From NCBI GenBank assembly GCA_977017575.1, contig CDRNVI010000045.1, forward strand, positions 62,001 to 126,000: a stretch of DNA of 64,000 nt. Reading direction: 5' to 3'. Shown in pieces: positions 39,058 to 48,620 of this stretch. Source of the stretch: Paramoeba atlantica (Eukaryota > Discosea). The position numbers were made by a program, and so were the translations under genes. Under the pieces are notes generated by a model that was given only the letters and a program-made list of their open reading frames with translations, ran no database searches and had not been told where the DNA came from. The first letter of the stretch is position 1, and each line of letters starts with the position of its first letter.

Positions 39058-40260
39058 AAACAAATAATGCATGGGATCATGTCCAACTCCCTACCTCCCA
39101 CCATGAGGGAGCTGCTCACTGGGGCGTCCCTCAAACTCTTTACCAAGCCGGGCGCCCCGGTTGGGCCCCATTCCTCTTACCAATGCTTCCTAAAGGTTGC
39201 GGGATAAAGATACAGTTTCTGTGCCTTGTTGGTACATTTTCCCTAGCTCATCCTTTCTTTTCCCGGAAACGGGCATACTCTTAACCTTTCATGTATGTCC
39301 GTTTCCGACTGGCGCTAGGGCCGGAAACTCTTCTTTCCGTTGAAGAGGGGCCGCAGCTTCGCACACCCGTGCAGCGGGTCAGACGCGCCGAGTGCCCCCG
39401 CTGGATGGACGCCAGGGAGAGCCTCTTAACGACGCTGCGTAGCCGAAAGGCTTCTTGCAGCCTCTCAACGACGCCCCCCGCAGTGGAAGTCCAGTGCCCC
39501 CTTCACCCCCCCATGCGCTGCAGGACCTCCCTGGAGGACCATGCGGCGTGGCCATAGGCCGAATCCCTGCGTACGACCGGCGTTGAATGCGCTGTAATGG
39601 CCGTTGATAACAGTTGTCGTACGTCAGGCGCTCACTCTTCAGGTTTTGCCCCGCATGAAATATAAATAAATACTGGAAAAAGTGAGAGAAAACCTACCCT
39701 CCTACTTTCAAGGCATTTAATTTGGGGCGCAGTACACCCAAGGGTGCGAACACATAATCTACAGTGTTCGTCAACACTTTAGGGACAGACCGGGCGAGGT
39801 CACAGTGGCAGCCGACTTCGAGAATGCCTTCAACAGCATCTCGAGGTCGGCCATCTTCAGGGCCCTAAAGGGAGACTCCAAGCTACTCCCCCTTGAAGGT
39901 ATCAACCTCTTCGGCTACGGGAAGCCTAGCACCCTACACCTTGGGGAAGGAATCTCCATAATGAGCTCCAGGGGGGGGTAAAACAAGGGGACCCCATGGC
40001 CCCAATCCTATTCGCCATAGGAATCCAAGGGGACATAGCCAAGGTGGCGGCTAAGTTCCCAGGCTCCCTCAAAATATGGGCTTACCTTGACGATGTCACC
40101 TTCGCGGGTGAACCAAAGGTATGTGGGGCGGCTCTGGAGGTTCTTGAGAGGGAGATCAAGCACCTTGGGCTTAACACGGGGTAAACTATAGTGGCCACCC
40201 GCCAACACAGCCTCTACTCAGAGTTCTCCGGAAACAGAATGGTTCACTCCCATGGACAGA
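39058..40260 (+). pseudogene. Second LINE: reverse transcriptase fragments interrupted by an SL-headed repeat
   Basis: Before the insertion the plus strand encodes SNSLPPTMRELLTGASLKLF (about 39079-39180), like the LP..VR..L.. block at the start of R2/CRE-type reverse transcriptases. After it, at 39722-40183, come QYTQGCEHIIYSVRQHF, VTVAADFENAFNSISRSA (first Asp block), then after a one-base shift in a G run GVKQGDPMAPILFAIGIQ and AYLDDVTFAG (YLDD catalytic box). The motif wording differs clearly from the 33-38 kb LINE, so it is a different family. The fragment near 47.7-48.4 kb may be its C-terminus. Confidence 0.75.
39204..39600 (+). mobile_element. Spliced-leader-headed repeat, copy 2
   Basis: ATAAAGATACAGTTTCTGTG-CCTTGTTG (39204-39231) is followed by GTACATTTTCCC, a donor-like GT at the expected place. 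A long hairpin follows, GGAAACGGGCATAC/GTATGTCCGTTTCC (about 39276-39313). The first ~130 bp match copies 1 and 3. Further downstream this copy diverges. It sits inside a reverse transcriptase gene fragment, which shows that the sequence is mobile. The right end is uncertain (between about 39600 and 39690). Confidence 0.65.
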
Positions 40261-40823
40261 CATTCCCCTAAACAAAATAAACATTACTGGTGATTTTGCT
40301 CTATTATTTTGTTTTACTCTATTATTTGTAGGAACCCCGATTGGTTCGGCAAACCACTGCAGCGCTTTTCTCCACACGAATGCGTTACTCCATCTATCGC
40401 TATCTACATTGCGGACAATAAAGAGAATCGAAGACCCACAAGTCGCGTTGACACTGCTGTCTCTTTCATAAATAATTATATCTGAAAAAGCTCCTAAAAA
40501 TGAGAAAATGAAGACTTTTTTTGATCACTCATTTCCCATCACCGCGAGAATAAATATTGGATGGGGGACAATTCTGGTACGTGGGTCGCTGAAGTTCAAG
40601 GTGGTTTTATCGCTTTTTTGGCGTAATATAGAATTTCCATATCGAATATGGAAATGAATATTAGCCATCGTAAACGGATATTATCAAATTGATAATCTCT
40701 GTAGAATCTTTTCTTCATTTCATCATGAAAAGCGCTACAATTTTCCAAAATCGGCGACGTTTTACGAATCTTAAATTCGTACACCCCGTGAATACAAGTG
40801 TAAATCGGTTTTTTGAACCTCCA
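40261..40823. other. Intergenic, no gene recognised
   Basis: AT-rich. It has a pair of inverted words TTCCATATCGAATATGGAA (40635-40653). No coding frame with recognisable domains. Confidence 0.4.
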
Positions 40824-41513
40824 CTAACTAAAATTTTTAGGTTGAAGCGTAGGAGCCTGTGAACGAAACATTCTCGAGCTCTCCCCCGGAAGCCATTTCA
40901 CCTTTCCTTCCTCCCCCTTCTCCCCACGAGCATTCCCCTCCCCACCTCCTATCCTCCCCTCACTCGAGGACGTTCCACTCGTGATCGCCCCCGTATTCCC
41001 CTGCCCCCCCGTCACCCCACACCCCTTGGGGCACCCCTTCCCCAGAACCGTTCGACGGTCCAGGGACATACAGTAGCGCTCCCCACACCCCCCGCACACC
41101 CACCACAGGGGCTGCACGGTGGTGTTGATCACCACCGCGGGGTGCAGGTGGCGGGGGTTGCGCTCGTAGTCCCACTCCGCGGCGATCGCGGGGTGGGTCT
41201 CCCGCAGCCGCGTGTGTCGGCCGTAGACCACATAGTTAAACGTACACATGGAGCGGCAGTTGGCGATACGTGTGGTCTTCCGGCGCCGGGGGTGGGCGGC
41301 GCGGTAGAAGGCGACGGGGGTGTGGAGGAGTGAAGGGAGAGGGAGAGGGTGGGGTGCAGCATGGGGGGAAGAGAAGCGGTTGGGAAGGACGTTGGAGGGG
41401 GGAAGGTGTGGAGGGGGAGGGGAGGAGAGAGGGTGGGGGTGACGAAGGATGGATAAAGGAAGCCGTTTGTAGAGGGATGGAAGAGTGAGCTGATGGGGTG
41501 TGAATAGGGTCAT
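40824..41513 (-). CDS. Zinc-ribbon protein, DUF4379-like, probably mitochondrial
   Basis: The 229-residue frame contains one recognisable domain, residues ~100-165: LRETHPAIAAEWDYERNPRH, then V..TTVQPLWWVCGGCGERYCMSL, R..LGKGCPKGCG. This is the H-P.LAAEWD.E.N...WW.C..CG..W...R....GCP.C pattern of the 'probable zinc-ribbon' family (DUF4379), whose molecular role I cannot state. The two CxxC pairs that would bind zinc are present. Residues 1-85 are Pro/Leu/Arg-rich and may be an import signal. The coding strand there is so C-rich that part of it could instead be untranslated leader; CCCCATCAG just after the first ATG would suit an acceptor. The tail is Gly/Ser rich. Confidence 0.65.
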   Translation of the reverse strand: MTLFTPHQLTLPSLYKRLPLSILRHPHPLSSPPPPHLPPSNVLPNRFSSPHAAPHPLPLPSLLHTPVAFYRAAHPRRRKTTRIANCRSMCTFNYVVYGRHTRLRETHPAIAAEWDYERNPRHLHPAVVINTTVQPLWWVCGGCGERYCMSLDRRTVLGKGCPKGCGVTGGQGNTGAITSGTSSSEGRIGGGEGNARGEKGEEGKVKWLPGESSRMFRSQAPTLQPKNFS

Positions 41514-42268
41514 GGATGAAAGGGGTTAGAAAATAGGGCGCAGAAATAGAGGTTGCAAATAAATAGAACGGATGCGTAAGAATGACTGCTCAAAATAATC
41601 TTCCATCAGATGCGTTCGAATGTTACTGCATATTACTTTATTTTTACTTGTACCAAGTAGAACCAAACTAAAACTGATAAAATGATTCAAAAAGCTGTGT
41701 TTCATCGTCGCGTAGCTCACAACAGTCCTCACCGACAAACTAACATCAGGTTCCATCAACAGACGACCCCTCAATGTACTCCAAGACGCAACCCTTAAAG
41801 AATTGCTTTCAAATATCCTTCTCCCAGGGGTCTCCCAGGATAATGTACAGACCCATATCATCGATATTGGGACAAAAGTCTAGCAGGTAAAAAGTAGTCG
41901 CGGAAGGAAAATAAAGGTGGATTCGTGCGCTTCAGGACAGAGAGAACCCCGGAAAAATATTTTGAATCAGGTCGCAGTCCCCGAACGTTGTATACAGTCT
42001 CGTGAAAACCAGATTTTTTTACAAAAAAAAATAAAATATTTGGTTTTCAATATTTTGATAGCCCCGTGACTTTGCTCATCAAGAAATTTCAGAAAACAAT
42101 CAGAAAAATGTGCAAAGTCAGGGGGAAACTTGTAAAAAGTATGAACTTGTAAAAGTGTGAACTTTCAAAAGCGTAAGCATGAACTGAAAAAGGACTTTGA
42201 TAAAATACGTTACTGATTTGATTTCAACCTTTTTAATCAGATATTATATCCCAAACGCGGGGTGGATA
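41514..42268. other. Intergenic, no gene recognised
   Basis: Spacer between the 3' end of a broken LRR gene and the zinc-ribbon gene. It is AT-rich with no recognisable coding frame. Confidence 0.4.
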
Positions 42269-42454
42269 TTATGCTAAGACAATTCTGGTGAACTTAAACA
42301 TAAGAAAGTCGAATCTATGTGTGTAATTGTGCATGCCCGATAAGTCCTCGTTACCTTCCAAGTTCAGTATACGTACTTTTGAAAATTCAAACGTGCCTGA
42401 AAATCTGTTCCATTCCATTTTGATGTTCATGCGCTCGTTGGCGCAGAGATACAG

Positions 42455-42994
42455 CCCTTGATGCGACAGCCGATATCATCGGCACAATCCGTATTGACGG
42501 ATGTCGCACCAAGGGGGTTTAGCTCGGACTCTGTCGGTAGAGGGGGTCCAGGCAACTCGCCCTCTCTTTACGCAGCCGGAGGGGCGCACTGCAACCGACT
42601 CGGTCCCAGTCGGTAGAGGTGGTCCAGGCAACTCACCACCTCTTTACGCAGCCGGAGGGGCGCACTGCAACCGACCGCTGCCTCGCGATAATGCGAGGCA
42701 GAGCCACGCCCAGTGGTCCTCAAGGGAGGCCACCATGGCGCATGGCTCCCCGGGAAGAAAAGGGCGCGAAGGGAAGAAAGCCGGGGAGGGAAGAAAACCC
42801 ACTCAAGGAGTGAGCCGGGGAGGGGTGATGGGGTGGAAGCGCGTCCCCTACTTCGCCGAGAAAGAGGGACAGTTTCGGCCTTAGTGCCGGCCGGCAACGG
42901 GCATATAAAACAGTAAGATTATGCCCGATGCCGGGGAAAGAAAAGATGAACTAAAGGGAAAATGTACCAACAAGGTACAGAAACTGTATCTTTA
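42455..42994 (-). mobile_element. Spliced-leader-headed repeat, copy 3
   Basis: On the minus strand it starts TAAAGATACAGTTTCTGTAC-CTTGTTG (42994-42968), followed by GTACATTTTCCC. A hairpin CGGGCATAATC/TATATGCCCG follows, then the CTCACTCCTTGAGTG hairpin and the CCCGGGGAGCC block, in the order of copy 1. Near its end an ~85-bp unit with GCAGCCGGAGGGGCGCACTG is directly duplicated (about 42525-42680). The 3' end folds as GCGACA(TCCG)...CGGCTGTCGC. It lies inside an exon of LRR gene 4, so both borders are known to within a few bases. Confidence 0.8.
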
Positions 42995-43070
42995 GATTTT
43001 CCAGCGATCGTGGAAGCAACGTAGTCTCCACTTCACCGCGCAGCTCGTTCTTGGAAAGGTCCAACTTTGT

Positions 43071-44300
43071 GGTGAAACTGAACCAATATTCGCACTTTTC
43101 TCAATCTGGCAAAACTTTTACCTGAACGTTTTATCGCTCCTTTCTTTTATTCTGAATCATGGTTCTGCACATTAATTTTATATAAGCATTGTGTTTTTTG
43201 AATCCATTAGTACTTGTTTATTGCTCTTCTCACCTTTTAATGACGTGCACTGGGTGCGGTGGGTTCTCGTGCCGTTCGAAACTTACGATCAGAAGAATTT
43301 CTTCCTGGAGTGAGAATCAATGTCTGGACTGGATGAAAAACCACTCTCTAGTGGCGCAGAAAGTTATTTGCTACAAGAAAAATCACAGAGCTCCGCACAC
43401 CATGGCATTAGTCGGGAATAAATGGGTCTGCCCCAAGCATTGTAAAGGGAGGTACGGAGCTATGGGGCCGCTTTTGCCCAGCAAGAGCCAGCGAAGCGCT
43501 AAACAGACTCTCCTGTACATCGTTTTGTACTCTAGGGGTGGGCGCCACGCGTCTTCAGTGGCGGAAACGGAGTTAAGCGAAAAAACCGTGATTAAATTGC
43601 GTCAATGGCTGGATTCCCTCATGGCCACAGCGCATATACGCCGACGAGTTCGACTGCGATCCAAGGTGACCACAATGCAATGTGATGAAACTTTTTTTTC
43701 TGTCCGAAAGAGGGGCGGTTGCCATCGAGCAAAACGTGTTCGCCAAGATGGTAATCAAATTGCTCAGACGATAGCGGTCACAACGAGGGACAACAAATTA
43801 TCTGAAATTCTCATGGAATCTGTTCCAAATCGAACATCTCAGAGCCTTCTTCCGAACATCCAGAATCTAGCTTCGGGAAGTCGTACAAAAATTTGGACTG
43901 ATGGTGCCCGCCATAATTTGTCTCTCCGCGGCAAATATAAGTGGGAAAGTGTAAACCACAAGAGACAGTGGGTTACGGATGAAGGTGTGCACACTAATAC
44001 TGTGGAGTGCGCGAACTCCATGGTCAAGAAGCGTCTAAAGCGGGACGGCAATGTTCTAGGTCGAAAGTTGGAGAAGAGGGGGGATCGAATACAAGCATAC
44101 GCAGAGGTATGTACCGGAAGTTTGAAGTGCAATGGGGGTGATACACTGCTTCAAGTCTTACAAAATTTGAAGGAGCACTGCGTATGCCTCCATTTGTAAG
44201 AAGTAATCAAGTTTAAGTGGAGAAAAGTTTAAAGTATAAGCAAAAAGGGACGTGAAATTTTGAAAATTCATAAATTTGCGAATATTGGTTCAGTTTAACC
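43071..44300 (+). mobile_element. Merlin-like DNA transposon (copy A), intact, 8-bp target duplication
   Basis: The 1230-bp element has inverted ends GGTGAAACTGAACCAATATT / AATATTGGTTCAGTTTAACC. It is flanked by the direct duplication AACTTTGT (43063-43070 and 44301-44308). It lies inside LRR gene 4, on the opposite strand. Short ends, an 8-bp duplication and an ISXO2-type transposase together define a Merlin-superfamily element. Confidence 0.92.
43240..44199 (+). CDS. ISXO2/Merlin-type transposase, intact
   Basis: ATG 43240 gives 319 residues; the frame extends further upstream without ATG. Residues ~1-85 include Cys/His pairs (CTGCGGFSC, WVCPKHCKG), a zinc-binding DNA-recognition part. The catalytic core shows MQCDETFFSVRKRGGCHRAK (first Asp), IWTDGARHN (second Asp) and VHTNTVECANSMVKKRLKR (third acidic residue, in the HT(N)...E signature). 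Length and order are normal for ISXO2/IS1016 transposases. No stops interrupt it, and the ends and target duplication are intact, so this copy may be recently active. It shares little wording with copies B and C, so they are separate lineages. Confidence 0.88.
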   Translation: MTCTGCGGFSCRSKLTIRRISSWSENQCLDWMKNHSLVAQKVICYKKNHRAPHTMALVGNKWVCPKHCKGRYGAMGPLLPSKSQRSAKQTLLYIVLYSRGGRHASSVAETELSEKTVIKLRQWLDSLMATAHIRRRVRLRSKVTTMQCDETFFSVRKRGGCHRAKRVRQDGNQIAQTIAVTTRDNKLSEILMESVPNRTSQSLLPNIQNLASGSRTKIWTDGARHNLSLRGKYKWESVNHKRQWVTDEGVHTNTVECANSMVKKRLKRDGNVLGRKLEKRGDRIQAYAEVCTGSLKCNGGDTLLQVLQNLKEHCVCLHL

Positions 44301-44657
44301 AACTTTGTTAATCCCTGAGGAAGACTCTCCAATTGAAGTTCCCCGGTCAGATAGTTACACTGAGTACGATGCCCTCCGCATTCAAAAATAATCAAAGAAG
44401 CAGTGGTATTTTCCCAATGCATCGGGCCGCGCAGCTCAAGAGCGTTCCATTGAATCGCAGTCACTTCGCCGGATGGGTCTAAATGTACACCAGGCCATTC
44501 GCTGGCTGGGAAATCGTCCCTCCATTCAATCGGAGTGTTTAGCAGATCTTTAACCATACGAAATAAGTAAAACTCTGGAGGTAGCGTTGCGCGTGAGACT
44601 TTCCCACAGCGTGAAGTTCGTGGCTCTTCCTCAGCAGCAAGAGTACAGCAGAATCAT

Positions 44658-45225
44658 AAAAAAATCTATGCGTTAATGAACATGGTGATGGGAGTAAAAA
44701 TGTAACCGTTTATACGCCGAGGTGGAACTCAAGCTGAGTCTAAAAAAATGTCAAAATACAAAATTCGGAAAAGGCTTACAAGCGATCGTATTACTTTCAT
44801 CGAAGTAGGCTTTCTACAATAAAAATACTGCACAACATAGGATCTTATTCCTAAATACAGTGGAGCGCTTCGCAACTATTTCCCATTTTATGACTACTCC
44901 TCTTCTCATTAATTTCTATAAATGCCATTCCTAATTTTTCAGAAAAAAATTATCGATCTTCAAAAAATTATGTTTTTGAAAAAAAAACAGGAAAAACTAG
45001 GATAGAGGGGAGAACACCGCAGAAAAAATTGACCCTCAATTTCGACAAGGGCTTTGGATCTCACGCTCTGCGATAGCTTATCGCAGAAAAATAGCGTTTT
45101 TCCATCAGGCAGGATCATTAATCAGGACTTTTTGCCTAACCACTCTCATTAATTTCTATAAATATAAATATAAATATAAATTTTCTTTTTTGTTATAATT
45201 TATAGAAATTAATGAGAGGAGGAGT
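44658..45225. other. Intergenic with an AT hairpin
   Basis: CTCATTAATTTCTATAAATA...TATAGAAATTAATGAG forms a hairpin at 45143-45217. A single arm-like copy lies at about 44905-44925. No gene seen. Confidence 0.5.
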
Positions 45226-45875
45226 AGTAGTACAGAAACTTCAGTAGTACAACTTCAGCAGAAGCAGAAGCAACTGAGGTGTTGATCCCACCTTCGTTAT
45301 CGTTGACGGAGGCAATTTGGGAAGCGTCTCGTTTTCTGCGGTACGACACTCCTTACGGGCTCCCCTTTGTAGTTGCGTTGATGCATGGGGCGCCGGAGCT
45401 TTTGTTTCAGAATACTCTTCTTGAGTTTGTGGATATGGAATTTACGAATAAGAGCAAGCCGGAACGTTCTGATATGATAAGGCTTCTCAAGGAAACTTTC
45501 GAGTGGAATGGGGATTTGCCTATGCATATCACAAAGGCTGTGTGGCCCTCAACATAATTAATTAAGAGCAAAGAGAAAGTAAAAGATACGGAACTTGAAC
45601 TTAAAAAAGCAAAAAAGGAGTTGGAGTCCGAGTACACGGATCTCGACCCCTTTTCGATCACCGTGAAATGCATTCCTGTGGAAGTGAGCAAGGAAAGTTT
45701 TCGAACGTTTTTTTCGTCCTTCGGAACGATAGTCAAAATGACCCTTCTGTCTAACAAACATCTCGCCTTTGTTTGTTATGAAACAATCGAAGAGGCGAAA
45801 CGTGCTGAACACGCATGCCGATGCATGCAAGTGCATCTAAAAGGAAAAAGAAAAAAGCGGAAGGAACGGGATTAA
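45226..45875 (+). pseudogene. RRM-domain protein fragment with an in-frame stop
   Basis: An open frame without early ATG runs 45226-45557 (…LTEAIWEASRFLRYDTPYGLP…HITKAVWPST), then a TAA at 45555-45557. The same frame continues KSKEKVKDTELELKKAKKEL (a short coiled coil), then an RNA-recognition-motif-like domain: FSITVKCIPVEVSKESFRTF, FSSFGTIVKMTLL, HLAFVCYETIEEA. It ends with a basic tail at 45875. It is on the plus strand, against the host gene direction, and lacks a start. I therefore favour a decayed transposon-carried or retrocopied gene. Read-through of the TAA cannot be excluded. Confidence 0.5.
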
Positions 45876-46588
45876 GATTGGTAAGGAGTCAAGGGTTCGA
45901 AAGCAGATTTTTTAATAGATAAATTTTATTATTTTTCTGGGATTTTTTCCTTGCACGTTTCCTTATTTTTTTATCCACTTTTTCCGCATCATACTTTTTT
46001 TTATAAAACGCATACAATTTTTTTTAGCACGTCATGTCGATCGTAGTCATTTAGTATAGGGGTGAGAAAGTAAAAGCATGACCCTACATGTGTTTCTTTT
46101 AGTTTATTGTAAAAGTGTTGTTAAACCTCTTGTTTTCAGTGCAAAGCGCACTGCAGTTTATTGTCCTACAGAACGTTTCTTATTTTATTCGATTTCTACA
46201 CCTTCTTTAAAAATGGTATTATTTCCTATCGAGCGCTTTCTGATGAATTGGTCTGAACTGGGCCGAGTAAACAAGTGGAAATACTAGAAAACACCATTAG
46301 GTGCCAGTAGCCCCTACCGAGCTACTCCCCCTCTCATTAATAATTATAAGGCTCCAAAACTCATTAAAGGGTTCGTTTATAGAAATTTAATGAGATTATA
46401 ATTCTGAGTCTCACTTCTATAATTATAAACCTCAAATTCTTCATTTTTTATCTAGAAAGACACCTGTACGACACACTTTGCACTAAAAATTGTTTCCAAG
46501 TTGAACGAATTGTCTCGAAAATCAAGAATTACAAGTCCATAATAAGAAAAAATCACTTTTCGAATCTCATTAATAATTATAAACTATA
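45876..46588. other. Intergenic, no gene recognised
   Basis: T-rich with several CTCATTAATAATTATAA words (about 46333, 46565). No coding frame with features. Confidence 0.4.
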
Positions 46589-47604
46589 CAGTAAACGTCA
46601 CTATTCTCAGAATGCTCAGTTGTACGTTGACACAGAAAAAACGGCTTTTTCGTCACTATTCTCAGAATTGGTCTGTTGAACGTTGACAGGCACTTTTTCA
46701 TGAGGTCGAATCATAATTCCCATTTTTAAAAAAGAAAACGCTTTGCAAGAAAAACGTTAGCAGTGGAGCAACAGGCCGCTTTGGGTGCACAAAAATGACC
46801 CCCAGAGATCTCCAACTATCTCATTGGTTTGCGGAGTCGCCGCTCTATCAGAAGAACACCGCGCAGTCAAACAGCGCCAGTTTTCCTTTCGTGTAATAGC
46901 GTTTTGTTTTCAGAAAAACAAAGTTTCATTATTCGTAGTCACCTAAATCAATGTTTTCTTTTCTTTTTTAGGCTCACTAACATATTTATGTGCCTTTCAT
47001 GAATGGAAGAAGAGAAGGGACAACGATCAAAATGATCTCCAGTGATCCTCTGTGATCCCCATCTATCTCCACCTACCTATAGCCCCCAGTAATAGAATCG
47101 ATTTTGGACCATAAAGGCCAAATCTTTGTTACTGGGTGGGGTATGCTTTAGGCCTTTTTCGTTCATGAGTGCGTTGATTTTCTGTCCAGCCAACCCCGAA
47201 ACCACGCGATTCGGTACTGCACAACCACCCTCTTCCCGTCCAGACACCCCCCCTCCAACAACCCTCCCGAGACAAATCCTTGTTACTGTGTGTCGGCCCA
47301 AAAATGGCGAAATCTGGGGGGTCCATTACTGGGGGGGTATACGGTATCCTCAGTGATTTCCACCGATCTCTCGCATACTCTGCAGTGAGTGAAGATGAAG
47401 CAGTGAGTTAAGCAGTGAAAGAACGAAAGAGTTTTTTTTTGCAATTCTCATTCTTGAGTGTAAAATTTAATTGAACGTTGACACATGACCGAAGCTCCAT
47501 TCTCATTTTCCAAGGTGTACTCATTTTAGCGAGTTGTACGTTGACAGACCAATTCTCGCGACTCTCAGAATGGTTCGCGACTCTCAGAATGGTGACGTTT
47601 ACTG
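46589..47604. mobile_element. DNA transposon-like element with CAGTAAACGTCAC ends
   Basis: The inverted ends CAGTAAACGTCACTATTCTC and (right) CAGAATGGTGACGTTTACTG are flanked by TA (46587-46588, 47605-47606). Subterminal repeats TCTCAGAAT and GTTGTACGTTGACA occur near both ends. It encodes no transposase and contains a nested MITE. Confidence 0.8.
47076..47345. mobile_element. MITE family A, copy 2, nested
   Basis: The 270-bp copy matches 6274-6546 (AGTAATAGAATCGATTTT, TTTCTGTCCAG, TTACTGGGGGGGTATACGG). It is flanked by TA at 47074-47075 and 47346-47347. It lies inside the CAGTAAACGTCAC element. Confidence 0.85.
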
Positions 47605-47732
47605 TAATTATAATTATAAACTAAAAAGGTTTATAGATTTTTTTTTTCCAAATATATATTTATATTTTCACCCCCGCTCCTAATTGTACTTACACAAGGA
47701 AAAGAAAAATGTTTAGTTGTGCTTAATGATGC

Positions 47733-48415
47733 TTAGTTTACTCGGAGCGAAGTCCAGGGTATGGCCGTCCTCAGGGTGTGGGACGGCTCAGCGGCCTCCT
47801 TCCCAACGTAGGAGGGTACCAAGGGGTTGACAATGGTTACATCAACGAGGACGGTCTTCCGCCCCAGCTGAAAACTAATATCCGGACCCCGCCCGTTGTC
47901 AAACTGGGGTTCACACAGGTCCGGATTAAACCCGTGGTTTAGGAGGAGCTTCCTTAATGTTTCCTTGCCCCCTTGTGGCGGGAGGCCTGGGTTTTACCCT
48001 TAACTTTTTTGCAATCCAGTGCGTGGATGCAAAACTCCTTATTACGGAGGGTTGCTCCACACACGCACTGGAGTTCCGGTTCCGAAGTAGGCCCACCCAG
48101 ATACCGGAGGCGGGCCGCAGTTTCCCACTGCGGGTCCCGTATATAGTACTCCGGCCGGTTGGGCCAGGCATTTATCCATTTCGTGGAGTGTATATCCTGA
48201 ATCTGTCTCATGCAGACCAACTGGGTAGCAGTGGGTTCTTTCCCCATGGCCGCCTCACACAGGAGGTGGCGCTGCTCCTTCGCCGGCACCCCTGGGGGTA
48301 GACCTTGCAGGGCGTTTTTAGCCTTGGCCTGCATGTCCACGGCTTTGTGCTCGAAGAGGATGGTCCCCAGGAAGTCCGCCGTAAAAAGGTTGTTCGAAAA
48401 CGGCGTGTTTCCCAA
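47733..48415 (-). pseudogene. C-terminal part of a second RLE-type LINE
   Basis: The minus strand encodes a helical region (NALQGLPPGVPAKEQRHLLC), a Cys/His motif CVCGATLRNKEFCIHALDC, and after a one-base shift near 47950 GFNPDLCEPQFDN followed by GRGPDISFQLGRKTVLVDVT. The Pro-Asp and Asp-x-Thr residues are those of the restriction-like endonuclease of R2/CRE-type LINEs. A stop follows at 47733. The wording differs from the 33-38 kb LINE; it may belong with the reverse transcriptase pieces at 39-40 kb. Confidence 0.75.
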
Positions 48416-48451
48416 GGAATTATTATTGATCTTTTGGAGAATTGATTTCCT

Positions 48452-48601
48452 TTTTAGTCGCTCCTTTACTGTAAAGGAGTGTAAATTACAGTCGTTCCTC
48501 TAGTCGCTCCTTTACACGCGGAGGTAGTTTTCAACTCGAAACGCGCAGCAGTGCTAGCCTCTAAGTTGAAAACAACCACTGCTTATAACGAAGCGACTAA
48601 A
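48452..48601. mobile_element. Hairpin MITE (family H), copy 4
   Basis: TTTAGTCGCTCCTTTACACG...TTATAACGAAGCGACTAAA arms, with the family core GTAGTTTTCAACTCGAAACG and AGTTGAAAACAACCACTGC. A shorter inverted TAGTCGCTCCTTTAC unit precedes it (48454-48480), so the outer end is duplicated. Confidence 0.75.
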
Positions 48602-48620
48602 CATGATTACTGTTGTGTAC

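Larger units (their letters stand above)
42269..44657 (-). pseudogene. Leucine-rich-repeat gene (family member 4) split by two insertions
   Basis: The 5' part (44657-44309) begins MILLYSC, shifts frame once, and continues LAAEEEPRTS...LPPEFYLFRMVKDLL, the family cap (ASEWPGVHLDPSGEVTAIQW, LRGPMHW) and LESLPQGLTKL. A Merlin-like element then interrupts at 44300. Beyond it, 43070-42995 continues DLSKNELRGEVETTLLPRSL. An SL-headed repeat interrupts at 42994, and 42454-42269 supplies LYLCANERM...WNRFSGTFEF to a TAA stop. Removing both insertions and one copy of the 8-bp duplication gives a continuous LRR pattern across both joints. A frame change near the start remains. Confidence 0.85.

Noticed and set aside
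42501-42884. Coding frame in the SL-headed repeat copy 3
   Set aside because: The frame is not conserved in copy 1, where the same region has indels; hairpins are conserved instead.
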